A stretch of DNA of 23,486 bases from JAMCQB01 sp947085305. Lineage in GTDB: Bacteria > Nitrospirota > Thermodesulfovibrionia > Thermodesulfovibrionales > UBA9159. The notes under the pieces are model-generated. The model made no database searches and had not been told where the DNA came from. It worked only from the letters and a program-made list of their open reading frames with translations. This document shows, one piece after another, positions 15,020-20,951 of the stretch. Every line of letters begins with the position of its first letter. Within the stretch, counting starts at the first letter, position 1. The stretch lies in contig CAMTVV010000108.1 of the NCBI GenBank assembly GCA_947085305.1, forward strand, positions 1-23,486, given 5' to 3'. A program made the translations under genes and the position numbers.

Positions 15020-15475
15020 ATGCTGAAAAGGATGAACGAGATTTTCATCAGGCGCATGAAGGAAGAAGACGTCCCTTCAGTGGTCGCCATAGAAAAAACC
15101 TCATTTTCCCTGCCCTGGTCCGAAACGTCTTTTTTAAACGAGATACATAAACAGCGAGCTATCCCCAAGGTCGCGGTGCTTGATGATACGGTGGTGGGAT
15201 ACGTCTGCGCTGAAATCGTGATGGATGAAGGGCATATCCTGAACCTCGGTATCCATCACCAGTACAGAAAAAGGGGGATCGCCACGGCGCTTGTGGAGAA
15301 TATCCTGGAGGACCTGAAGCGCAAGGCGTGCAGCTTTCTCTACCTGGAGGTAAGGGCCTCAAACTTCGCGGCAAGAAGGCTTTACAAAGGCTTCGGTTTC
15401 ACTGTTGTGGGCACACGAAAGAACTATTATGTTGCTCCCGATGAAGACGCAGTGATCATGATGCTTGAGATCTGA
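15020..15475 (+). CDS. rimI: ribosomal protein S18-alanine N-acetyltransferase RimI
   Basis: RimI is a GNAT enzyme that acetylates the N-terminal alanine of S18. The acetyl-CoA loop is seen as HHQYRKRGIATALVENIL, preceded by ILNLGIH. The RimI-specific parts are FSLPWSETSF, YLEVRASNFAARRLYKGFGF and RKNYYVAPDEDAVIMML. The start is uncertain: ATG 15020 and ATG 15032 (MNEIFIRRMKEEDV) are both possible, neither with a good ribosome binding site, and conservation begins near 15044. It follows tsaB, as is common, since some RimI proteins are linked to the t6A machinery. An isc operon promoter lies immediately downstream. Confidence 0.94.
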   Translation: MLKRMNEIFIRRMKEEDVPSVVAIEKTSFSLPWSETSFLNEIHKQRAIPKVAVLDDTVVGYVCAEIVMDEGHILNLGIHHQYRKRGIATALVENILEDLKRKACSFLYLEVRASNFAARRLYKGFGFTVVGTRKNYYVAPDEDAVIMMLEI

Positions 15476-15492
15476 ATTTTGTTGTTGGTGTA

Positions 15493-15517
15493 ATACTTGA
15501 CAAAATTAGTAAGGTAT
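15493..15517 (+). promoter_or_regulatory. IscR type-1 operator
   Basis: The 25-bp stretch agrees with the E. coli type-1 IscR consensus (ATASYYGACTRWWWYAGTC, then RRSTAT) at 23 of 25 positions by hand comparison; the mismatches are at positions 10 and 19. It starts ATACTTGAC and ends AAGGTAT. It covers the -35 box and most of the spacer of the iscR promoter, which fits repression by [2Fe-2S]-IscR. Binding is inferred. Confidence 0.75.
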
Positions 15518-15525
15518 TTTATATT
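15497..15525 (+). promoter_or_regulatory. sigma-70 promoter of the isc operon, predicting leaderless mRNA
   Basis: A perfect -35 box TTGACA (15497-15502) and -10 box TATATT (15520-15525) are 17 bp apart. The expected start point, 6-7 bp beyond the -10 box, falls at or next to the iscR ATG at 15532. No ribosome binding site exists between, so iscR mRNA is probably leaderless. Confidence 0.8.
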
Positions 15526-15531
15526 TTTATC

Positions 15532-15993
15532 ATGCTTAAGTTATCCACAAAGGGACAGTATGGGGTGAGGGCGATGTTTGAGATAGCCAGAGGTTATCCT
15601 GAAAATCCTGTCACGATAAAAGAAATCTCAGAGAGGCAGGAGGTATCGGTTGCCTATCTGGAGCAGATACTGAACAAGCTCAGAAGGGCGGGCCTCATAC
15701 GGAGCGTGAAGGGTCCCGGGGGGGGCTATCTCCTCGCCCGGAAACCAGGTGATGTAAACATTGCATCGATTCTGAAGGAGCTTGAAGGGCCTGTGGCGAT
15801 CACCTCGTGTCTTGATCCTGAAGAGGGCTGCGCCAGGGTGGAAGGGTGCGTCACCCATCTTCTCTGGAGGTCTCTGGGTGCGAAGATTGAGGCGTTTCTC
15901 GAGACCATTACCCTGAAGGACCTGCTCGAAAAAGAGCCTCTTCTCAAGAATTTCGACACAGACCATAAGCGATACAAGTTCGGCGCGGCATGA
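15532..15993 (+). CDS. iscR: Rrf2-family [2Fe-2S] regulator IscR
   Basis: IscR senses Fe-S cluster status and represses its own operon when loaded with a cluster. The 153-residue protein has the Rrf2 winged helix: LSTKGQYGVRAMFEIA, then IKEISERQEVSVAYLEQILNKLRRAGLIRSVKGPGGGY. Three cysteines C93, C100 and C106 sit in SCLDPEEGCARVEGC; E. coli IscR uses C92, C98 and C104, so the first spacing is one residue longer. The type-1 operator over its promoter and the isc genes behind it fix the role. Start ATG 15532 appears to be the transcript's first codon. The stop overlaps the tusA-like ATG (ATGA). The other Rrf2 option, CymR, is unlikely because of the cysteines. Confidence 0.95.
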   Translation: MLKLSTKGQYGVRAMFEIARGYPENPVTIKEISERQEVSVAYLEQILNKLRRAGLIRSVKGPGGGYLLARKPGDVNIASILKELEGPVAITSCLDPEEGCARVEGCVTHLLWRSLGAKIEAFLETITLKDLLEKEPLLKNFDTDHKRYKFGAA

Positions 15994-16244
15994 GGCTGAA
16001 ATTTGTTGAAAAGATAAAAGCCGACGTCACCACCGACATTGTGTATATGATGTGTCCTATGCATCTGTTGAAACTGGAAGAGAAGATTAAGGAGCTGGAC
16101 AAGGGACAGATTCTTGAGATCCTTACCGACTATGACGGGGCGCTGGAGGATATACCAGGCTGGTGTGAAAAGACGGGCAATGAATTTCTGGGGGTTGAGG
16201 AGTCTGAGGATTTCTATAAGCTTTATATAAAGAAAGCGAGGTAA
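15990..16244 (+). CDS. TusA/SirA-family sulfur carrier protein, variant motif
   Basis: This 84-residue protein matches the TusA fold: a beta strand, then MMCPMHLLKLEEKIKELDKG, the strand ILEILTDYDGALEDIPGWC, and a last strand KLYIKKA. The conserved sulfur-carrying cysteine is C22, but the usual CPxP motif reads CPMH, so the second proline is missing. A second cysteine is C59, in the place where many members have one. TusA proteins carry persulfide sulfur from cysteine desulfurases or other donors. It lies between iscR and iscS with overlapping or 3-bp joints, which suggests that it hands sulfur to IscS or IscU. That role is inferred. Confidence 0.85.
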   Translation: MRLKFVEKIKADVTTDIVYMMCPMHLLKLEEKIKELDKGQILEILTDYDGALEDIPGWCEKTGNEFLGVEESEDFYKLYIKKAR

Positions 16245-16247
16245 ACC

Positions 16248-17453
16248 ATGAGAAAGTGTTATTTCGATTATGTGGCTACGAATCCCCTGCATCCCCGGGT
16301 CTTCGAGGCCATGTTGCCTTATTTCAACGAAGAGTTCGGCAATCCTCTCAGCCTCTATGAAGCGGGGATGAAGGCAAGAAGCGCCATAGAAAATGCGAGA
16401 GCCCTGACAGCGTCCCTCATAAATGCGAAGCCGTCGGAAATCATCTTCACCTGCAGCGGCGCGGAGTCCAATAATTTTGCGTTGAGGGGAATCGCTCTGG
16501 CAAGACAGAATGAGGGGAAACACGTTATCGTATCGAGGATGGAACACCACTCCATTCTCAATTCCGCGCGGTTCCTCGAAAAGTCCGGATTTGCCGTCAC
16601 TTATCTCCCCGCTGACAAGCACGGCATGGTCGAACCCGATGCGGTGAAGAAGGCGATCACAAAGGATACGGTGCTTATCTCAGTGATTCATGCCAGCAGC
16701 GAGGTGGGAACCATAGAGCCCATGGAGGAGATAGCGAAGATTGCCCGAGAACATAACGTGACAGTCCATACCGATGCAGTTGCATCCACAGGCAATATTC
16801 CCATAGACGTGAAGGAATTGGGGGTTGACCTCCTGAGCATGGCAGCTCACCAGTTCTATGGACCCAAGGGCGCCGCAGCCCTGTATGTGAGGGAGGGATT
16901 AAGGATCGTCCCGCTGATCTATGGAGGAATTCAGGAGGGCGGACGCCGGGCAGGCACCGAGAACGTTCCTGCCATAGTGGGCATGGGAAAGGCTGCAGAG
17001 CTTGCAAAACTGGAGATGAGCGAGAGGATGGAACAGGTGAGTAAACTGAGGGACAGGCTGATCAGCGGCGTTCTTTCGGTGGAAAATGCATATCTCACCG
17101 GACACCCCGCGAACAGGCTTCCAGGACACGCAAGCTTCACAGTGGAATACATCGAAGGGGAATCCATGCTGCTTCTCCTGGCGTCGAAGGGGATCTATGC
17201 GGCAAGCGGCTCTGCATGCTCTTCCAAGGCTCTGAAGGCTTCGCCTGTCCTCCTTTCCATGGGAGTGCCCGCAAGCCTTGCCCAGGGGTCCATTGTCTTT
17301 ACCCTTGGAAAGGAGAATACCGGGGAGGATATTGACTATCTCCTTGCAGAATTCCCACCCATCATAAAGAGGTTAAGGGAGATATCTCCCTTTGCAAAGG
17401 GCTGGGATGAGAAAGACCAGGGGAACAAATGTTATACGCCATCTTCAGAATAG
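16248..17453 (+). CDS. iscS: IscS/NifS-family protein lacking the PLP lysine (Archaeoglobus IscS type)
   Basis: Cysteine desulfurases use PLP bound to a lysine to take sulfur from cysteine. This 401-residue protein has the full fold: FDYVATNP, GNPLSLYEAG, SGAESNNFALRG, MEHHSI, HTDAVAS, FYGPKG, and the mobile loop SGSACSSKALK with C324. The residue aligned with the PLP lysine (SAHK in E. coli IscS) is Gln202 (AAHQFYGPKG). Other pocket residues also differ: NN to S150-S151, and the Gln after DAV to A179. Archaeoglobus fulgidus IscS likewise lacks this lysine and has TAS there, and the YIEGES segment agrees. It may therefore act as a scaffold or persulfide partner, or bind PLP without the lysine. 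The last 15 residues are non-conserved. iscU follows. Confidence 0.88.
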   Translation: MRKCYFDYVATNPLHPRVFEAMLPYFNEEFGNPLSLYEAGMKARSAIENARALTASLINAKPSEIIFTCSGAESNNFALRGIALARQNEGKHVIVSRMEHHSILNSARFLEKSGFAVTYLPADKHGMVEPDAVKKAITKDTVLISVIHASSEVGTIEPMEEIAKIAREHNVTVHTDAVASTGNIPIDVKELGVDLLSMAAHQFYGPKGAAALYVREGLRIVPLIYGGIQEGGRRAGTENVPAIVGMGKAAELAKLEMSERMEQVSKLRDRLISGVLSVENAYLTGHPANRLPGHASFTVEYIEGESMLLLLASKGIYAASGSACSSKALKASPVLLSMGVPASLAQGSIVFTLGKENTGEDIDYLLAEFPPIIKRLREISPFAKGWDEKDQGNKCYTPSSE

Positions 17454-17490
17454 CAGACAGGCTAAGATAAGACAGATACAGGAGGAAACT

Positions 17491-17862
17491 ATGTACAGCG
17501 AAAAGGTGATGGATCATTTTACGAACCCGAGAAATGTGGGAGAGATTTCCGAAGCCGACGGGGTCGGCACAGAGGGGAATCCCACGTGCGGAGACGTCAT
17601 GAAGATCTCCATCAGGGTCGAAAACGGGAAGATCGTCGACGCAAAGTTCAAGACCTTTGGGTGCGGTGCAGCCATTGCGGTAAGCAGCATGGTGACCGAG
17701 ATGGTGAAGGGCAAGACCCTGGATGAAGCGCTGGCAATTACTAAGGAGTCCGTGGCAAGGGAACTGGACGGGTTGCCGCCCCAGAAGCTGCATTGCTCAA
17801 ACCTCGGCGCCGATGCGCTCAAAAAGGCGATAGAAGATTACAAGAGCAAACACCCTGCGTAA
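17491..17862 (+). CDS. iscU: iron-sulfur cluster scaffold IscU
   Basis: IscU holds new [2Fe-2S] clusters before transfer. The 123-residue protein has all ligands: C33 and D35 in GNPTCGDVMKI, C58 in FKTFGCGAAIAVSS, and H101-C102 in PPQKLHCSNLGADAL. The opening YSEKVMDHFTNPRNVG is classical. ATG 17491 follows GGAGGAA at 17481-17487. It comes 37 bp after the iscS-like gene in the same operon. The E. coli-type client motif LPPVK reads LPPQK here, as in many non-proteobacterial IscU proteins, and no hscA, hscB, fdx or iscA follows. Confidence in the identity is high. Confidence 0.96.
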   Translation: MYSEKVMDHFTNPRNVGEISEADGVGTEGNPTCGDVMKISIRVENGKIVDAKFKTFGCGAAIAVSSMVTEMVKGKTLDEALAITKESVARELDGLPPQKLHCSNLGADALKKAIEDYKSKHPA

Positions 17863-17885
17863 TGACCTTGCAACCTTGCTTCTCA

Positions 17886-17915
17886 TTTACAAAAACGAAT
17901 GCAAGCTGTTAAAAT
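17886..17915 (+). promoter_or_regulatory. possible promoter for tRNA-Ser(GCU)
   Basis: TTTACA at 17886-17891 and TAAAAT at 17910-17915 are separated by 18 bp, and the start would fall a few bases before the tRNA at 17927. The match is moderate. The stretch also follows iscU directly, so read-through from the isc operon is an alternative. Confidence 0.45.
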
Positions 17916-17926
17916 TATTTGTTTGT

Positions 17927-18019
17927 GGAGAGGTGGCCGAGCTGGTCGAAGGCAGCCGCCTGCTAAGCGGTTGTGGGGGTAACACCCCACCCAGGGTTCG
18001 AATCCCTGCCTCTCCGCCA
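17927..18019 (+). tRNA. tRNA-Ser (anticodon GCU)
   Basis: The acceptor stem GGAGAGG (17927-17933) pairs with CCTCTCC (18009-18015), followed by discriminator G and an encoded CCA. The anticodon loop CTGCTAA gives GCT. A long variable arm (TTGTGGGGGTAACACCCCAC) marks a class II serine tRNA. The T-loop GTTCGAATC is intact. Confidence 0.97.
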
Positions 18020-18040
18020 TGCAGAGAGTCTGAGGAATAA

Positions 18041-18059
18041 TGATTCAGTTTTTGAATCA
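18041..18059. promoter_or_regulatory. small inverted repeat between tRNA-Ser and the lipoprotein gene
   Basis: TGATTCA and TGAATCA form a perfect 7-bp inverted repeat around GTTTT. It lies 22 bp after the tRNA and just before the ribosome binding site AAGGAGG of the lipoprotein. It may be an operator or an mRNA hairpin; nothing more can be said. Confidence 0.35.
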
Positions 18060-18082
18060 AACTAAAACAAGGAGGTCTCACA

Positions 18083-18607
18083 ATGAGGAAAGTTTTAGCG
18101 GTTGGTTTGGGAGTCGTGTTGACGTTCTCCCTCGGTCTCGGAGCATGTAAGAAGAAGGAGGAGCAGCCTGTCCCGAAGGCTCCTCAGATGGCGCCTGGCG
18201 CACAGATGCCGCCCGGACATGGCGCGGGCGTGAATGCGCCTAAAGCAGAGCTCCAGATTGCGGTACCGGACAGCGTGAAGGGCAAATGGTCGGCGGTTAA
18301 GCTGGTGGTGGAGGACAAGGCGACAAAGAAGAAACAGGAATTCACAGTGAATCTCAATAGCGAACTCAAGATACCAAACTCTAACCTGAAGATCACGGTG
18401 GGTGATTTCCTCCCTGAATTCAGGATGGATGCCCAGACCATTACCTCTGCCTCCAACGAGCCGAATAATCCGGCGGTGAGGGTAAAGGTGTTTGAAGGAG
18501 ACAAGGAGATATTCAAGGGTTGGCTCTACTCGAAGTTCCCTACAATCCATCCTTTTGAGCATCCGAAATACGGTCTTGCCCTGAAGGAAGGGGTAAAGAA
18601 GGGTTAA
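18083..18607 (+). CDS. lipoprotein with DUF2155-like domain
   Basis: This 174-residue protein starts with a lipoprotein signal peptide (MRKVLAVGLGVVLTFSLGLGAC), with the acylated cysteine at C22. A proline-, methionine- and lysine-rich linker follows (about 23-55). The C-terminal half carries LNSELKIPNSNLKITVGDFLPEF, VRVKVFEGDKEIFKGWLYSKFP and HPFEHPKYGLAL, which matches DUF2155: a beta-domain that ends with GW and a HP(x)Y motif. The function of that domain is unknown. The residues after the cysteine are KKKEE, giving no clear inner-membrane retention signal. AAGGAGG at 18070-18076 supports the start. It stands between tRNA-Ser and tRNA-Arg with gaps of about 60 and 7 bp, probably in one transcript. 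Confidence 0.82.
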   Translation: MRKVLAVGLGVVLTFSLGLGACKKKEEQPVPKAPQMAPGAQMPPGHGAGVNAPKAELQIAVPDSVKGKWSAVKLVVEDKATKKKQEFTVNLNSELKIPNSNLKITVGDFLPEFRMDAQTITSASNEPNNPAVRVKVFEGDKEIFKGWLYSKFPTIHPFEHPKYGLALKEGVKKG

Positions 18608-18614
18608 ACCTGGA

Positions 18615-18691
18615 GCGCCCTTAGCTCAGATGGATAGAGCGTCGGACTACGAATCCGCAGGTCGGGGGTTCGAATCCCTCAGGGCGCGCCA
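18615..18691 (+). tRNA. tRNA-Arg (anticodon ACG)
   Basis: The acceptor stem GCGCCCT (18615-18621) pairs with AGGGCGC (18681-18687), then discriminator G and an encoded CCA. The D arm GCTC/GAGC and T-loop GTTCGAATC are normal. The anticodon loop CTACGAA gives ACG. In bacteria A34 of this tRNA is converted to inosine by TadA, whose gene begins 19 bp downstream. The outermost anticodon-stem pair looks mismatched (T and C). Confidence 0.97.
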
Positions 18692-18710
18692 GTACATAAA
18701 ACAGTGATTG

Positions 18711-19169
18711 GTGGATAGCGAAGGACAGGATATTCATTTCATGAGGCTGGCCATGGAAGAGGCCGGCCTCGCTTTTTCTGAGGGGGAAGTGCCGGTGGGC
18801 GCTGTGCTTGCTGTGAAAGGTAAAATCATCACAAAGGCCCATAACCAGCGGGAAAGGTTAAACGACCCTTCTGCCCATGCGGAAGTCATTGCGCTTCGGG
18901 AGGGCGCGGGAATCATCGGCACCTGGCGGTTATCTGATGCAACCCTGTATGTGACCAAGGAGCCGTGCATTATGTGCGCGGGAACCATGGTGAATGCAAG
19001 GCTGGGCAGGCTTGTATATGGCTGTGATGATGCAAAAGCCGGGGCTGTAAAAAGCCTCTATCAGATACTTTCCGATAAAAGGCTTAACCATCAGGTGGAA
19101 GTGACATCCGGTGTCCTCGATGAGGAGTGCGCTGAGATCCTGAAAATGTTCTTTAAGGACAGGAGATAG
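18711..19169 (+). CDS. tadA: tRNA-specific adenosine deaminase TadA
   Basis: TadA deaminates A34 to inosine in tRNA-Arg(ACG). Zinc ligands H56 (in AHAEV), C86 and C89 (in EPCIMCAG) and the catalytic E58 are all present. DPSAHAEVIALREG, DATLYVTKEPCIMC and GCDDAKAGAVKSLYQIL are diagnostic of TadA rather than cytidine or guanine deaminases. GTG 18711 is preferred because the family has about 10 residues before MRLAM; TTG 18708 and ATG 18741 are alternatives, and no ribosome binding site is evident. The 152-residue length is normal. It sits 19 bp behind its own substrate tRNA, and tRNA-Ser(CGA) follows about 80 bp later, so a joint transcript is likely. Confidence 0.96.
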   Translation: MDSEGQDIHFMRLAMEEAGLAFSEGEVPVGAVLAVKGKIITKAHNQRERLNDPSAHAEVIALREGAGIIGTWRLSDATLYVTKEPCIMCAGTMVNARLGRLVYGCDDAKAGAVKSLYQILSDKRLNHQVEVTSGVLDEECAEILKMFFKDRR

Positions 19170-19251
19170 GGTTTGCCCGTGGTAAGGCTCACCCGCTTCA
19201 AGGCAAGATACGCTAACAACTATTCACTGATTACTGATAACTGTTTGTATT

Positions 19252-19341
19252 GGAGGGGTGCCAGAGTGGTTGAATGGGACGGTCTCGAAAATCGTTGTGG
19301 GGGCGACTCCACCGAGGGTTCGAATCCCTCCCCCTCCGCCA
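19252..19341 (+). tRNA. tRNA-Ser (anticodon CGA)
   Basis: The acceptor stem GGAGGGG (19252-19258) pairs with CCCCTCC (19331-19337), then G and an encoded CCA. The anticodon loop CTCGAAA gives CGA. The long variable arm (TTGTGGGGGCGACTCCACC) and the T-loop GTTCGAATC fit a class II serine tRNA. Confidence 0.96.
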
Positions 19342-19458
19342 TGCTATCGCTTTTTCAAAATCCTTAAACTTGCTATTCCCTGTAGTTTTGACAGGGTTAC
19401 CTTATTTACCCTCCCCTTCATCCCCTCCCATCAAGGAAGGGAATATTAAATGATAGAT

Positions 19459-19489
19459 ACCCTGCGGTCTTGCCGCAGGGTTCTTTATT
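19459..19489 (+). terminator. rho-independent terminator
   Basis: ACCCTGCGG (19459-19467) pairs perfectly with CCGCAGGGT (19473-19481) around TCTTG, followed by TTCTTTATT. It ends the tRNA/tadA block. The 290-bp stretch from the tRNA to the next gene shows only this hairpin and a pyrimidine-rich tract near 19410-19440. Confidence 0.85.
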
Positions 19490-19634
19490 GGAGACAAGGG
19501 TATTCGAGCCATCGAACATGCCGGGAGAAGAAGGATGCGAAGAAAGCATTCCCGTTGCATAAGAATACATCTCATCGCCGACTGGCGACGTCCGACACTT
19601 GAATGAAAGAGGACGGCTATTATATCTTATCGTT

Positions 19635-20219
19635 ATGACGCTTGAATCCGGCCGGCACAAACATATAAGGATTTTGCTTGCCGGAAGTTCCCACACAAGG
19701 CTTTTCTTTCCCTATGTGCGTACTTATTTGGAGAGCGCTGTTTTGGTCACCAAGCTTCCTAATGATGTGGGCCGCACCGACGAAATTCTGAATTCCCTGT
19801 CCGAATGGCCGTTAGAAGAACAGGATATCGTCCACGTCTATTCAGGCCATCGCGACCTTGCCACGGGTCTTGACGGCAGGCCTTACATCGGCCCCGAGCA
19901 GTTCAGAATGAATCTCGGAAAGATCATCGTGCAGATCCTCCGGCGGACCTCCGCGGAGATCGTTTTTTCGAACATCCCGCCTGTTTCAGAGAGCTTTCTC
20001 GCAGAAGACCCGGGCCGCAACGATCGTATTTTGCTTTACAATAGAATCATAGAAGAAGTGACGGGGGATGCTCATATTCCCGTGCATGATTTCTGGGGAT
20101 TTATCTCTTTCCGTGAAGGGGGAGAGGGAAAATACATCGACGGGTTGCACTTTACAAAGGCGGTCTACCGGGATTTTGCGAAGGCTCTTGCGATGTACTT
20201 TATCGAAAGAGTAAAGTAA
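19635..20219 (+). CDS. SGNH-hydrolase-like protein
   Basis: This 194-residue protein resembles the SGNH/GDSL hydrolase fold. After strand IRILLAG comes SSHTRLF, where S19 takes the nucleophile place, although the usual GDS reads GSS. AEIVFSNIPPV is the central strand, and DGLHFTKAVYRDFA carries the block V pair D169 and H172. The asparagine of block III is not obvious; the matching place reads YSGHRDLA. There is no signal peptide. Possible substrates include acyl or acetyl esters on sugars or lipids. ATG 19635 is chosen over the upstream TTG 19599; neither has a good ribosome binding site. The gene ends 4 bp before a methyltransferase gene, so the two are probably cotranscribed. Confidence 0.72.
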   Translation: MTLESGRHKHIRILLAGSSHTRLFFPYVRTYLESAVLVTKLPNDVGRTDEILNSLSEWPLEEQDIVHVYSGHRDLATGLDGRPYIGPEQFRMNLGKIIVQILRRTSAEIVFSNIPPVSESFLAEDPGRNDRILLYNRIIEEVTGDAHIPVHDFWGFISFREGGEGKYIDGLHFTKAVYRDFAKALAMYFIERVK

Positions 20220-20223
20220 CACT

Positions 20224-20850
20224 ATGCCGAAAATAACAACGAAGGCCTGGGACGAAAGATTCAGGAAAGAAGGGAAAATATTCGAGACGCCTCACGAAGA
20301 CCTGCCTCATGTTGTTGCGTCCCTGAGGAAAAAAGGCGCCAGAACTGTTCTCGACCTGGGAAGCGGTTCGGGAAGGCATCTTGTATTTCTTGCAAAGAAC
20401 GGCTTTTCCGTTTTCGGTCTGGATAATTCCCGCGCAGGGATCGATATTGCGGAAAAGTGGTTGAAAAGTGAGGGGCTGTCGGCTGATTTGTGTATGCAGG
20501 AGATGACAGAGGAGCTGCCCTACGAAGATAACTTTTTTGATGCAGTAATATCGGTGCAGGTGATGCATCACGCCAGGGCGGATGTGATAAGAAAAATAAT
20601 TAAAGAGATGGAGAGAGTTTTAAAAAAGGGAGGGATTATTTTTATAACGGTACCGAAAGAAAAGAACCAGGGGAAGAAATTCATGCAGATCGAACCGCGC
20701 ACGTTCATCCCTCTGGAGGGTCCCGAAAAAGGACTCCCTCACCACTACTTCACGCCGAGGGAACTAAGAAAATTCTTCAGCAGCTTTTCGATAACGGATA
20801 TTCACCTGGACTCAATCGACCACTATTGCCTCTCAGGTTTCAAGACATAG
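20224..20850 (+). CDS. class I SAM-dependent methyltransferase
   Basis: The 208-residue protein has the SAM-binding motif VLDLGSGSGRH from 42, the acidic strand end VFGLDNS, and FFDAVISVQVMHHARADV followed by ERVLKKGGIIFITVP, a standard small-molecule methyltransferase core (Methyltransf_11/25 type). The start WDERFRKEGKIFETPHEDLP is also seen in TehB-like and related proteins. The substrate is unknown. It follows the SGNH-like gene by 4 bp. It converges with the sigma-54 regulator gene, with about 100 bp between the two stops and no clear bidirectional terminator. Confidence 0.85.
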   Translation: MPKITTKAWDERFRKEGKIFETPHEDLPHVVASLRKKGARTVLDLGSGSGRHLVFLAKNGFSVFGLDNSRAGIDIAEKWLKSEGLSADLCMQEMTEELPYEDNFFDAVISVQVMHHARADVIRKIIKEMERVLKKGGIIFITVPKEKNQGKKFMQIEPRTFIPLEGPEKGLPHHYFTPRELRKFFSSFSITDIHLDSIDHYCLSGFKT

Positions 20851-20951
20851 GAAGCCGCTGAAAAAAAAGGTTTGTGCTACGGTAAACTCGTCTCGGACCC
20901 GCCCATACCATTTCTCTTTTTGTGAATTCTTCGCGGCCCGTCAGGAGCAAT

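Noticed and set aside
19405..19445. Pyrimidine-rich tract CCCTCCCC...GGAAGGG that resembles the G/C-rich element at 10696-10753
   Set aside because: The pairing is short and irregular. The likeness is mostly composition, so it is not called a repeat copy.
19173..19449. Two short forward frames over the tRNA-Ser(CGA) region
   Set aside because: They read through the tRNA gene, have no family features, and are explained by the RNA gene.
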